Below are positions 1 through 12,591 of a DNA stretch of 64,000 bases, one piece after another. Each line of letters opens with the position of its first letter. Position 1 is the first letter of the stretch. The notes beneath the pieces were generated by a model. It ran no database searches. It saw only the letters and a program-made list of their open reading frames with translations, and was not told the DNA's origin. The position numbers were made by a program, and so were the translations under genes. This stretch comes from Prostheceraeus crozeri (lineage: Eukaryota > Platyhelminthes > Polycladida > Euryleptidae), in NCBI GenBank assembly GCA_907163375.1, contig CAJQUW010015337.1, positions 248,001-312,000 on the forward strand. The letters are read 5' to 3'.

Positions 1-1555
1 TATGTTTTCTCAAGCTTGGAGAGACCTTTCTTCCTGGAGCATCCTTCCTTATTGATTTGGTCGACCTGGCCCCGCCATGTGGTTCAGGTTGGAGATTAAG
101 GGCCGATCCTTGCTGTATGCAGCCACATGGTTCTTCCCTGATGACTCAGTACAAAGTGTGTTTCGTGTTTTTCTTCATCTATTATTTTGGTTGGCTTCTC
201 GTCATATTTCATGCTGAGCTCTCATCTTGAGTTGTCAGATATAAATTGAAATTGATTATTAGTTTTTATTTATTTTGCCTTCTCTTATCTCTTCTCTCAT
301 TCTCACTTCTCCTTAAAATTTGGGTCGACTAGCCTTTGTATAAATATTATTATGCATCCTACTCTGTGCAGGGGCATGGATCTCTATGTTTTTGGTATTG
401 ATTTATATTTATACACACAAAACTTTTAATAATCTAATTTGTTGCACTACTTTCCACAAGGGTATTTGTTTTAGTTTGCATTCTTCCGCTTCCTGGATTC
501 TTCGGATTTTTTAAACGTGCCGTGATTTAATCTAACTCCAAATTTATATAACAAATATAGTGTAGTTGATTGACTACAATGTCACTCACAAAATCAGAAA
601 TGCTTTGTGATTTTCATGATGCATTGGATTCATGTCCTTACTATACTGTAAGTATTTTTGACACACAACGTAGACGTCAATTCAGCTTTCCACTTAAAAT
701 CCTGTGTACCCTGCTTTATTGAACCTACACACGATTTCGAATGGAACATTAATAGTACTCTTTTGCAGCAAAAACCTCGTTGAGAACTTGTACAAGGCAC
801 GACAATGTGCATGACAACTGGAGTAGAATGACAAATCTTTACATTCACTTCATTAATATTTTTTATCAGTATCCAGTACTTCTCAACAGTTGAAATGTCT
901 CCGTGTTTGGACAAACGCAACCACAGGACTCACGTACAAGATCTTGATAAATTTACACAACGATATTCTCAAGGTAGGTAGATAAACATAATTGAATACT
1001 TGAAATCCGTGATCAACCATCGTGCGTAATTTGACAATAATTCTCAAGCATTTATTCCATCATGCGAGCGCTACGAGCTGACGCAAACAGGATTTCAGCT
1101 GTTATTACTCTAAGTTCTAGTTGAATTTAACGTCAGGATTCTGTCATTGGAGCAATAAAAATAAAACATCGGCATCTTTGATATTCATTTTCTCATTGTA
1201 TTCTTATGTAAATATCATGAAACAATCTTAGGATTCAAACATCAACAATTAGAAGCACGATGAGAATGATGACAAACTCCTAGCAGCTTCATTTTTGCTG
1301 AATATTGTGATTAGTTACCCGAGAAAAGGCAACAATCGAAAGGAATTTTTCTAAAACTACAAATAATTGAATGTAGCATTGTCTTTTATCATCAGAAGTT
1401 GTTTTTCAAAATGGCGGTAACATCCCAGAAAGTTGACTATCAGCAGTGCATATGAAGACATGATTTTATCCACAGGTTGCATAAAGATAAGAACGGAAGG
1501 AAAAAAATATTGAAGCAGCAAGAGGCTTCTTTTACTAATTTAACAGACGGAAAAT
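1..1555. other. Intergenic, no gene recognised
   Basis: AT-rich sequence. Only short chance reading frames are present, none resembling a known protein. No repeat structure was noticed by eye. Confidence 0.5.
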
Positions 1556-1559
1556 AACT

Positions 1560-1640
1560 GTGCGGCTTGCTGGATTTGAACCATTGGCCATCTGGCATTA
1601 TAAACCAACGCTCTACCAACTGAGCGATCGACCGGCGACA
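1560..1640 (-). tRNA. tRNA-like relic or tRNA-derived SINE head
   Basis: On the minus strand this reads as a degenerate tRNA. A D-arm is visible (GCTC, loop AGTTGGTA, GAGC), followed by a weak anticodon arm (TTGGT/GCCAG around TTATAAT) and a clear B-box-like T loop (GGTTCAAATCC). The acceptor and T stems do not pair properly, so it is unlikely to be a working tRNA. The intact A- and B-box-like stretches suggest a pol III-derived repeat or pseudogene. No amino-acid identity is claimed. Confidence 0.4.
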
Positions 1641-2898
1641 TCATGACATAAGTCTTTAATTGAAGAATCTACGGAAGAGAATCAGATGACTTCATCCACC
1701 AAGTCAACATAGCATTAACCGTCAAGCCAAACTAATATCAAGGTATCAGTAACACAAAGCCATCATTATGTTTTTATCAAAACTTCAGCATTATTCTCAA
1801 GAAATTCATCTCCTTGAATATTGACAAAGTGATGTTAATTGATCACAAAATCTCAATGTTTTGTGGAAATAAAGACATCAATTTCATGTTTCATGACGTA
1901 GTGTAGTACAGTCATCTCTAATACTTGCAGATTAAATAGTTCAGTTCCGTAGGAAACCAAATTCTTCGAGAACTTTTTGTCTTTAAGAGTTCTTCGATTG
2001 AAATCCCCTCGAATTTCTTGAATCTGAATGATAAGTGTGGATATCAATGATTGAATACAAATACTCGCATCTAATAAATAATTTCCCATGCTTTTTTCGG
2101 TCAGCGTAATTTGTCAATTTTACATGCAAGTGGTAGAGATATCTGGGACTTTTTGAATTTCTTGAATGAATTCTAGAATGAGTCAGGGATACACAAAGTC
2201 ATAATTTTTGATTCGAAGCCCCGCGGAATCCTGAAGCTATTTCGCTAACCCATCCGAAAGTGCAATAACCAGATTTGATCATTGCATTTGAAAATTTCAT
2301 TTTGATAATTCGGTCATGCATGCTGTCTATCTCTTTGGGTTTGTATCAAAGTCATTAGTGAAATAATCTTAATTAACCCTTGACACGCTGTAGGAGGGCG
2401 GGAGCGGGTGTTGCTCTTCCGGTTATCTCCTCGTCATCTGTAGTACGGAGTGTGACTTCGCCCCCGGAGCCGCATCTCTTGTAGATGTCACCAATATAAG
2501 ATCTGGAAGAGGACGGGAGGACCGGGGGGGGGGGGGGTTCCAAAACAAATTATGTCACCAATGAATATGAATCCTGGTCAGATGGTCCCTTTTGCATCCC
2601 TTGTACATTCCCTTGTTGATTGTTCTGTATTCTCCTACTCTGAACTAGTATTCTTGATAGACTAAAGCCATCGAATTTCGAAACTGCTGCTAAATTGAAA
2701 ATGTCTGGGCAAGAATCTGCATTTTCGATCATTGATTATAGTTTCGCATCAGAAGTAATAATCTTGTAACACCAAAAAATTGAATTGCCAGATCGAATTT
2801 TTGAGTAGTGTAAGAAAGATATTCAAAAAAGTATCATTGAAAAAATGCTACTACGTAATTTCGGAGAAGACAAGAAAGAACCCTATGCATTAACTCTG
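1641..2898. other. Intergenic; short GC-rich patch with a 14-G run
   Basis: No gene recognised. A GC-rich patch at about 2393-2537 stands out from the AT-rich surroundings and ends in an uninterrupted run of 14 G (2524-2537). Its origin is unknown. Confidence 0.4.
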
Positions 2899-2929
2899 AC
2901 CGCTGATTGCAGAAATGATTGCTAACTAA
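2899..2929 (+). repeat. Left terminal inverted repeat of Harbinger
   Basis: Pairs with 8510-8540 at 30 of 31 positions. The following 60 bases carry several copies of the short word CTAACTA, a likely subterminal binding repeat (inference). Confidence 0.85.
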
Positions 2930-3232
2930 TAGTAACCTCTAACTAATGCTGAGCTCTAACTACAGAATTTAGAGATCACCTCTAAATCGGCTTGCAGAAA
3001 CTGTTAACTAACTGATTGCTAGGTAGCTGGCAGCTAAATATTATAGCTGATTGTTAAAAGTTAGTGAACAGCTCTGTGAGTCACGCATCATAGATATCCG
3101 ACCTGACATATTTTTCTGCAATTGTTTGGCAGGCGGCTCGGCAAGTTTATTTGAATGAATCACGAATACCGCAATTATAATAACCGTACGTTCTTGACAG
3201 ATTCACGTAGAATTCGTAAAAGTGTATGAAAT

Positions 3233-5997
3233 ATGACGAAGCGATCGGCAAACTTTTCACGACACGAAATTCGTATTTTGACTGAATTAGTTGCCAATAA
3301 CCCAATTATCGAGAAGAAATCAAAATTGCAAAGTGTAGAAGATGGAAAAAGAAGAGCGTGGGATGATGTTGTTACCAAATTCAATGCACAGGAGAACGTG
3401 CACCCACGTGAACAGAGGCAACTAAAAGTAAGTACTCCTTATCCCTGCATTTCCTTTTCAAATAAATGGTAGTATGTAATGTGCGTACGTACGTATACTT
3501 ACAATACAGAATCATATTAATCATTAGGGCCTATCACTTCAATCTTATGTCATGGTTATGTAGCTAATTTGCGCATATGGGAATAGCGTATAATAATAAT
3601 AATAATAAATTCTTTATTTTTTGAGGATAACATTTCTAGCAGGTCTAATTTACAATTATCCTCCGAATATAGGATGGGACAGCACGATATTTTCGAATCA
3701 GAATGCCGTTTCACTTCAACTGTTGCTGTCAATGATCGACTTGATACACCATCATTCAAGTGGAAGAGGTGTATTCATTGCTGTTTATGAAGTTGTAAAT
3801 TTTTTCAAATACAGATTTTTTTCTCATTTGACTTCCAAGTGGGATTACGACAGCTATCTACTGTGTTTAAGTTGTTGCGGTGATTTTTCTAGCAATGTCC
3901 TGTATCCTCACAACAACGCTCCCATGGAGCAAATTTATTAGTGGCGTTTAAATTAGGTGTGTTTTGAATAGTGGTTTTCGTATTCGGCCAGATGGCGCCG
4001 AATATTCGGCCGAATAGTTTGACCATCATCGAGATCATGTCATGTCTGATATAATCAATTCAGGAGTAGTTATGGTTTTATATTTTTATGTCAGTTGTAC
4101 ATTTTACAATTACATTACAAATATAAATTTGATAATTTGTTGTAAAAAACGTTGTCATGTCAGAATACAATTAAGGAGTAAATGAAAGGACTAAGTACAC
4201 TTGTTTTCGGAATTTGGAGCGATCTACGAAAAATCACGATCCCGGGTTCTACAAAAGCGTGGAGAGCAGCTGCTGTTTCTCCACCACAATTTAAGATATA
4301 GGAAATAACTGTTGCACGGAATATTTGTTTTTGTTTGTAATACCAGTAATCTTGTTTTAAAGAGACATATTTTTTGATCCATGATTCTTTTGACATATAT
4401 AATAATAAAGATTAAGTTAAATTAAACTGATATCATTTCCATCAGTCTTTATTTTGATCCATTGCTTAAATCGAATTCACTCATTTAATAGAATTGATTT
4501 TATAACTATTCCTTGAATTAGATATAAATCAAATTGAATTTTAATTGAATATCGTTTGATTCTTCGGATTTGAAAGATACATTAAAATACACATAAGAAT
4601 TAACACTTGTGTTTCACTTATGTTTCCTTTTGCTATTTGTTTTTGTATTTTGTAATATGAATGAAATATGTATATATATACATATATATAATATAAATCC
4701 ATTAATGTATTTTATCACATGATGATCAGTAAACATAATGAAAATCTATCATCTTCCTAATTATAATTATAAAATTACCTCTTACAGTCTGATCATTGGG
4801 CCTATAGAATTTGTAAATTTCGATGTTTCTTTCAAATAATGTACATATGATGCTAGAGTTACAATTATTATTAATGGAAATTAAATAAATATCAAAAAAT
4901 GTCATAAAATAAATCATGATCATAAACTAAATCTCGCTATGTATTTATGATATCAAAATGCTCACATTATACATTTAACCGCTGTCCCATCCTATCCACA
5001 TTTTTTGAAAGTGTTGAAACTAAACCTTTTACTAAACATCCTGCAGTGTAACAAATGTCTAGAAACCTATAGAACGATGTCTTATTGAACTAAGCACGAC
5101 CAACTGAAATGAAAAACATAACTATTATAGGTTTAAAATGTGTTTTCAATTGTCTGGAGATACTTTTTAAAAAGTGTCCCATCCTGCATCCACTTCCCTT
5201 ACATTTGCAGAATATGTGGAGAAGAACTAAAGCTGGCGCCAAAAATGAGTTAGCAGAAGAGAGGAGGCAGAAGTTCAAAACCGGGGGAGACCTATCCAGT
5301 AATACAGAAGATAAAACTGGAACAACCAGTTTGGTTGCTGGAGTGTGCCAGGATCAGGGTCCGTTGGAAGGCGTGCATGACAGCGACCATGTAGATTCTT
5401 GCGGTAAGCAACCACGTATTATCAAATAATGTTTTCTTTCCTATTTCAGATATTCGTACCTAGGAATTTATCTTGGAGAATCAATATGAGCAATTCATGA
5501 CATCATAATTTATTGCATATTCAATTTATCATTAGTAGGAGTCACACACCTGCCGTAATTTGGCACGACATATCCAATATTAAGTAGAACATTTTTATCA
5601 CGCAACTATTCAGTATATTCAGCACTTTTCCTTCAGAAAATGAATTATCAAGTATTTCTGAAATTTACGGGTATCAGTATGTTATTACACTATATTTCGC
5701 TTTCTGTTTCCTTACACAGGGTCAGACGACGAGGTTGACAAACCGACAACCGATCATCCAGATCTTCCAAGCAACAAACGAAATCAACAGCAAGGGAAAT
5801 CAGCAAAGCGTCTGGCGGAGATATATCACGATAGAAGAATGGAGATGTTGGAAGCAGACCATAAGATCAAGATTGAAATACTTGAGACAGAACTGAAAAT
5901 GAAACAATCAGAGTGTCAATACAAAGAAAAGGAACATGAGGCAGCCATACGAAACTTGAATGCGCTATACTGGCAAAATTTTGGTGATTGTAGTTAA
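3233..5997 (+). CDS. Myb/SANT-like DNA-binding protein of the Harbinger element, three exons
   Basis: Harbinger elements encode a second protein with a Myb/SANT-like domain that binds the transposon ends and brings the nuclease to the nucleus and DNA. Three exons join in frame with consensus sites: 3233-3427 (donor GTAAGTACT), 5211-5403 (acceptor TTTGCAG, donor GTAAGC) and 5720-5997 (acceptor CTTACACAG, stop TAA). The sum is 666 nt, giving 221 aa with no internal stop. The N-terminal half holds the three-helix domain (tryptophan of AWDDV near residue 44, QRQLK at the first splice junction, then MWRRTKAGAK). The middle is acidic and low complexity. The C-terminus (about residues 150-215) is a charged coiled coil rich in E, K and M, as in MSANTD3-type proteins. 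The frame is intact although the partner transposase is broken. The first intron is about 1.8 kb. Splice choices are read from sequence only. Confidence 0.75.
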
Positions 5998-6539
5998 GCT
6001 TCGATTTTCAGACGTTTTTCTACCCCAAAATTTCCGCAAATAATAAAATTAGATTTCACGTGTTGTATCTGTCTTTCATCTCACAGTAAACAGAATATTT
6101 TTAACATGATATAATGAAATTTTTTATGTGGAAACTAATGAAATCAAACATACTATAATCGAATGCAGTTTTGTGGAAAATAGTAGCAACGCCTAAATCA
6201 AATCAGAGCTTATAAAATTATGATATTGAGAAACCAAGCACTACGTATTTTACCCGTCTATTAATTCATCAATTGTTCATTATGATTATCAATTTTGCTT
6301 CGTTTTTTACATTTTTTGCAGCAGACTATTATTAATTGATAGATTCACTTCCAAAATAAATCTAGAAAAGCATTTTACATGGAAAATCGTTCTATTTTGT
6401 ACGCGCTTAGACCTACTAGAGTAATTTAAGTAGGTCAATACAAATATTCATAGATGGTTGAAGACAACTTACACCGTTAACAATTTTAACAATTTAACAA
6501 ATTTTTTATAATTTTTTCCATCTAATGTGTAGGCTTGTA

Positions 6540-8244
6540 TTAAGTGAAAATATTCTGAATAATCTGTCTACGCAAAGTATGTCCTGAAGCGTTCCCATCG
6601 GCATTGGGATCCAGATGGACGTCCTGTTCTTCCACCAATACGTCTTCCACATGTGGCACTTTTTCTTCAATTGCGATGTTATGCACAATAGCAGTTGCTA
6701 CTGTTACTCGACAGCATCTTCTAGGCGAAAATCTTAAGGTTCCAAGGAGGCAGCGAAAACGCGACTTCCAAAGTCCGAATGCCCGCGCTCTATGGTATTT
6801 CTGGTTCTGATGTGTGAAGCGTTGTATCGTCTCTCTCCCGCAGATGTAGGGTTGAGAATCGGCGTTAAAACATGTGCAGTACACGCATAGTCACTGTCAC
6901 CCAATAAATATCCCTCGAATTCACCGTCGAGGAAACGGCTATAGCCTCTATCTGTGTATACACAGAGAAGAATTCCTCCATATTCTGGAGTCATGCGTCG
7001 AACCCTTCCAACGAGCTACTAAATTTGTAAATTTGAGGTCATTAGAGCATACTCCCTGAACGTTTATGGACATACAACCTTTTCGATTGCGGTATTCCTC
7101 GGACTCAGGCGTTGACGGTTTCTTGATTTTAATATGAGAGCCGTCAAGCGCTCCGACAACGCCTGAAACGTAATGAAAATGTTTTATGCGTGTATATATG
7201 TAGACCTATGTATAACTTTGTTCATAGGTTCTATAAATATTTATTTTCATTACTCAAGCCTATTTCAATACATTCGTAAAGCTTATTTCGAAGAGATAAA
7301 CTATATATATAATATACGAATATATAATGTAACGAAAATATATACCTGTATGAAAGAGGCCTAAACCTGGAGCATATAGATTTCACGAACGCATACCAGT
7401 AGTCATCTGGTTTTGAGTTAACCAGTGTGTATATGAGTAAGATGCGTGAACAGAAAATGTTATGGGTTACCGGTACTTAACACCTATTTTTAATATTAGC
7501 CGTTAGGTCTATTTTGTTCTGCAATCTTTCTGGAAATTTATAACAGAGTTAATTAAGTCATCATCAATTACTTCATATTTCAATATCATTTTACTGATGG
7601 AAATATTCAGAGAGTTCTCCGCGAGAAAATCCCATAGCATAGCAGAATAACATTTCTATAGTAAACAAACGCTGTCAGCAATTTTTGCATTTATTCCTAC
7701 GACCTAGATGAAATTAGCCTACAGGTCCTAATTCTAATATTTCAATCTATTATTTTTTCACATTTTTCATTTGTAATTTCTACTTACCAGGAAAATTCGC
7801 TATACTGTAAAACCCTGTTTTACATTGTTGCAAACTCTCGGGAGAATCAGGGAAAACGAGATATTCAGATGCCAAACAACAGATAGCTTTGGAAATGCGA
7901 TGGACAATAAGACAAACGGAGGCTTCGCTGAGACCGAAAAGGTCACCATTCTCCCGGTGAAAAACTCCAGCGACGTAAAATCGAAAAGTTACCAATAACT
8001 GCACAATGGGTGGTATTGGCGAACCACGATTTCCAACCGTACGTAGAGATCGATGAAAATATTCCAGTTTTGTATAAAATGAGAGGACAGATTGCTTACT
8101 GAATCTGTATCTATCCACGAATTCAGTATCATTCCAATATAAAATAGGATCACTTTTGTCCTTCAAAGATCGTGAAATGCGTATTTGAATGAATTCACCT
8201 TCCTCCGCTTCCATATACTTAACGTATTCCATCTCGCTTGGCAA
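6540..8244 (-). pseudogene. HARBI1-like Harbinger transposase, spliced, frameshifted
   Basis: DDE nuclease that cuts and pastes the Harbinger element. Exon 1 (8244-7788, from ATG) encodes the N-terminal helical region, ending at NFPG with donor GTAAGT. A 625-bp intron (7787-7163) follows, and exon 2 begins at GVVGALDGSHIKIKKPSTPE after acceptor TTTCAG. Visible motifs are the first catalytic Asp in GALDGSHI, then HDSRI, the second Asp in LLGDSDYACT, and the Glu in RNTIER followed by FGLWKSRFRCL. Two one-base shifts break exon 2: one near 6950 between HDSRIWRNSSL and the GYSRFLDGEF segment, and one near 6797 where an extra G follows the RNTIER codons. Without them the length (about 355 aa) would be normal for HARBI1. 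It is convergent with the Myb-like gene. Confidence 0.85.
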
Positions 8245-8509
8245 AGATGTGATCGAATCACTTTGATAGCATTCTTATTCACACGTCTATCGCAAAAATC
8301 AATAAGTTAAAACAGTCTCTGCTGGCTACTAAGTCTACAATGTAAAATTTCTATCTCGTTAATGATCACCTAAAGCACAGCTTCTCTGAAAGTCGAAATT
8401 TAGTGTTCAATAAATATTTAAAGTCCACGTTAGGTAAAAATCAGCTCTGCAAGCCAATTTTGTTAGTAAACAGGTATGTTTCTATTTTTGGTAACAAGTT
8501 AGGTGTTTG

Positions 8510-8540
8510 TTAGTTAGCAATCATTTCTGCAACCAGCGGT
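8510..8540 (-). repeat. Right terminal inverted repeat of Harbinger
   Basis: Inverted match to 2899-2929 (30 of 31). The bases just outside, GAAATAGAG, do not obviously repeat those left of 2899, so no target duplication is called. Confidence 0.85.
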
Positions 8541-10107
8541 GAAATAGAGAGATATCAAAATGGGATTCATACTGAATAATAACATAAAAGCTTCTACTAG
8601 ATCTGTCTTTTTTGAACGAAATTCACTACTTTGTGCCTAGTTTGAAGGCGGAATCGATACATATCGATTTCTTCCCCAAAACAGCTTGACATTCCAAAAC
8701 TTTCAACATCGGCAATATTCTTCTTTTCAAATCGAGTATGCCATCAATTTGGCATTTAACATATATTTTCGAGTAACATGTTTCGAATTTTCTGAAAATG
8801 TCTCTTTAACGCATGAGTTGCTAACTTACTATTTCTGTCACATTCTCCTAAAAATCTTCAAACTCCCAAACGAATGACAACAGAACTATTTCCAAATTGC
8901 AATGACTTAACGAAATATTAATTTAACGCTCCCTATGTCGAAATTCCATTCATGAATGCCTGGAAAGTGCTTGTTTTCTTTATGATGAGAAGAAAGCATT
9001 ACAAATCAAATTATAACTCCTTCGGGAATGGAAGTAATTTTCTATCACCTGGAGATCCAATTTCCGGTGAACTGGACGGACGAGATGGACTAGATTCGAG
9101 AAGCATGTCACGCTTTATAGAGTGAATTCACATCACATGTGCTTAAATATTCCTGTCTTTAGTAAATTTATCTAGACACTCAACTAGTCGTCTCTGAACT
9201 GGCCTACCAAAGAATTGTCTATGGGCTCTCAATTGCAAGATGTATGAATACTAATATCACTTTTTCATTTTCCAAAGCTATATGTAATGTTTGCTAGATA
9301 TTCCGCAAGCGCTAACACTTTTTCAGACCGAAGTCATGCATGCGTCTGCTCTTAGCTCTTGCTCCATTTCTTTAATTCATCATTGATCAGAAGAAATAGT
9401 GAGAATTCCGACTTATAGACTAGGAATGGTCTCAACAATGCGAAGACATTCATTTTTCCAAAGGTGATTTTCTGACAACTGAAATTTTCTTTAGCTAATT
9501 GATTACTTCCAGATTTTTTTAAAATTGCTTATTGATGATGATGGTTGGCGGTTCGTTATTCTTCGGCGAGATTGAATCAAGTAAAACAGAAGTATACAAA
9601 TGAATAAAATCAAATTAGTAAAAATGATCACGCAATGAAGAAACTTTGAAACTCAAATGAATACACTGTTCGTGCACTAAATTGTTAGCAAAGCAATTTC
9701 ACTTTTTTCCTATCAATTTGAGTGTACAAAACATGAATACAATATTTGTTTTAAATTCATTTGGATTTTCTAGCATTTATGCTGAATTTTTAATTTTCAT
9801 TATTTTGACTTGGAAAACAGCTCATATTTGGTTATTGCATCGTACAGTGGAGGAAAATTATATTAATTTATGGAGCTACAATGATTGTATTGGATTCGCG
9901 GATGAGCATAGAAGTGATGGTACTTCATTCTAAGACAAGGATACATGTACTATGTAGATGACGTTATTGGTTTTTATCTTATGAGTAGTATATTTCAGTA
10001 GTGAGACTGCATTTTAATGAAATGTTTATATGAACACTCATAGATGTACTTGAAGAAAAAGAAAACAATTCTATAAGACTCGTGATGATCTGTCATCATT
10101 CAACATA
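8541..10107. other. Intergenic, no gene recognised
   Basis: AT-rich. A hydrophobic 83-codon frame at 9682-9933 (+) has no recognisable motif and is not called a gene. Confidence 0.45.
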
Positions 10108-10801
10108 TCAAATTACATTCATCCAAATATAGTCCAGTAAAATTTTTCTCAGGGATTTCTTTGAATATCGAGTATCAAACACCTTGAATGTCTGATGCAG
10201 TCTTTCACCATGCTCATCACTAACTTGAACCTGTCGAGACAACAGTTCTGGCAAATGCAAACCAAGGTAATGCACTTTAGGGCTATAATTTATCTCCATT
10301 CCATGAAAATGCCGAATCATTACATCCACCAATCTTCTTTTTTCTCTTACGGTAACAACATCGGTTGAAACTAGTATATTTCTAAATGCCTCAAGAATGG
10401 ACGTCAAACATTCTTGCTCTTAAAAAGTAAGGGCATTCACAAATCTATCGTTGTCAGCAATTTTGTCTACCTGTGGTCCTGTGAAAATCTCTGCACTAAC
10501 CTTATTGAGTCGATGTTCGCGAATTCGTCATCGTGTAATACAGGTACTTTATCTGATGTACTACTGCTATTGTCAACTTTAACCAAGGGTGGATTCCGTA
10601 TTGGTAAGGATTCAGCATGGGGCACAGGTACTCTACTTGAGCATAAGTCGGGATAAAAAGGTTTTGACCTTGCTCCACCTACCTTTGCGAGACAGAAGAA
10701 GCAGTCAGAATGATGGTCTTTTTGTTCTCTCCAAACCCTGGGAATATCGAAAGGCATTCGGCTGCGCGTACCATTCATCCAACCCAGTAAAGTATAGTAA
10801 C

Positions 10802-12591
10802 TAGTGCTGGGCAAATACCAGAAAATGAAACTCGAGTATTCGTTGACACAAAACTCGAGTTTTTCAATCTTACAAAGGCACGCGAGATATCACCGACAGT
10901 TTGTATTCAAGGGGACTTTCCATGGTCAGATTTAGTCGAATTAGTAGAGTTAGTGTTGATGATTAATCATACTCATGACTTTTCAGTTGGTGATGGATTT
11001 CTTTAGCATGCATGTGCCTGCAATTATTGCTACTTTGAAGGACTTTTTCAAAATGCTGACACGATGATTCAATTCTCGGTAAAAGAGAAAAGTGTTCTAT
11101 GTATTTAGATGAATAGTTCTATAATTGGCTTCATCACAAAAAAATAATCTACAACAAGACTCCAAAAACATTCATAGGCCTCTTACCTAAACATCATTCA
11201 TCTACTTTTTATTGGCTGCTAAAAAAGTCATCATACGAACATTCTTCGTGGACAAAGATGTCCGCTTTTTGTTCACAGTGTTTGATGCAGTTTTAAAGCT
11301 TCTCTCGATGGAGGCACTCGATGCAGGGATACATAGGTATTTTTTGGCTATATTGGACAGCGCTGGATAAATCTTTTCCTTTGATTGCCACCATTGTAAA
11401 GGATTACGATCCACGGCAATCGAAGGTTCCTGGTAGAAAATATCTAGCTCATTGAAATCTTCTGTTAGATCTCTTGCTGTTGGAACAGCTTTTGCAAGTA
11501 ACTTGGCAAACTTGCTTTTGGTTGCATCATGTATTGGTTCTTCCATTGATTGCACTGAAGTCGTTGCCTTAGATTTTGAGACAGCTTCTGCAAATCAGTC
11601 AATTGCTTCTGTCGAGCATGATTTGACAGGAATTTCGGTTGGATTAACGAATTGGCAATGGAAGTTTGTCTTGAAGCCCCAGAGGCAACCGAAGTGGAAG
11701 AATTTTCAGGCGCAGATGATGTTGATGGTGCGATGATCGAAGTCAGCTCGATTTTTCTTGACGCAATTTTTTTTCCAGTACCTTAGCTATCGTTTGATGC
11801 TCGAGAGGATGACGCGAAGAGGGATGATTGAACATTGTTGTAGTAGTCCCGTGAAATTTTATTCTAAACTTGCATATTTTGCATATAACAGATGTTTCAC
11901 ACACAGTGTCATCGATTTTCTCGTGTCCAAAATATGTCCAGACTTTGCTCTTTGCGTTTTTGCGATTGATTATTTCCATCATGGGCTTGAACAGCAGTGA
12001 ACAACTATGGGAAGTGTGAAAAAGCTGAACTGAGTAAAGTAACAAAGCAGTCGCATTATTCGTCGCTTTGGTCGTCAGTAGCGATGTCAACCCTGACTTG
12101 CTGATCGATATCATTGCATACGAATCACTCAAAGCTAGAGCGCTATATTTTAGAACGTGTGTGGCTTTATCATTTAAGTTAGGGAAGATTATGCTATCAG
12201 TCTTCTGAAAAGCCATAGCCATGTAGATCAGATATCTATGCCATTGTTCTCTCTGTCTCTGAGGTCGCAAGCATGCCGCCAACCACCATGATCATAGCGC
12301 GTCAAAATTGTCTGAATGACAACACCACATGCATGGGTATGGCGTCGAAGCCAAATAAATATCATTCACACGAATGCGTCCGAATGGCTGCCTCGCATCA
12401 CTGTGAGCTTGATGACTAATCCAATGAAAGCTCTCGAGTTTTCATTCACTTGAATATGAACGAATAGTTCAGGCAAACTCGATTTTGAAGAAACTCGAAT
12501 AAGCGAATATTCAACCATCAAACTCGAGTTTTACTGAACAGTCAGCCAAACTCGAGTTTTGGACAAAACTCGAGTTTTGACCTCAGCCCTA
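10802..12591 (-). mobile_element. hAT transposon, internally deleted, 1.79 kb
   Basis: The ends read TAGTGCTGGGCAAA (left) and, inverted from the right, TAGGGCTGAGGTCAAA. They are flanked by an 8-bp duplication with one difference: ATAGTAAC (10794-10801) and ATAGTAGC (12592-12599). Inside, on minus, are a BED zinc finger and a hAT C-terminal dimerisation domain, but the RNase H-like catalytic core between them is missing. Both ends are studded with ACTCGAGT motifs. It sits inside the cysteine-rich ORF on the same strand. Confidence 0.8.
11202..12282 (-). pseudogene. hAT transposase remnant (BED finger plus hATC domain)
   Basis: The N-terminal part (12282-11743) contains a BED-type zinc finger: KVWTYFGHEK, then VICKICKFRIKFHG, TTTTMFNH and SSRHPLEH supply the aromatic, two Cys and two His positions. 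The C-terminal part (11555-11202) is a typical hATC dimerisation domain: NPLQWWQSKEKIYPALSNIA, KKYLCIPASSASIERSFKTA, then KKRTSLSTKNV, ending shortly after. The linker between them is Ser/Gln-rich and short, so most of the catalytic fold (normally several hundred residues) has been deleted. The two parts lie in different frames. The product could not catalyse transposition, although the element could move in trans. Confidence 0.8.

Larger units (their letters stand above)
2899..8540. mobile_element. PIF/Harbinger DNA transposon, about 5.6 kb
   Basis: The outer 31 bases (2899-2929 and, inverted, 8510-8540) match at 30 of 31 positions, beginning ACCGCTG and running through TGCAGAAATGATTGCTAACT. 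Weaker inverted similarity continues inward (GGCTTGCAGA at about 2991 and inverted near 8450). Inside are the two genes that define the superfamily: a Myb/SANT-like DNA-binding protein on plus and a HARBI1-like DDE nuclease on minus, convergently arranged with their stops about 540 bp apart. The usual 3-bp TWA target duplication is not clear at either edge, so the exact termini may be off by a few bases. Confidence 0.85.
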
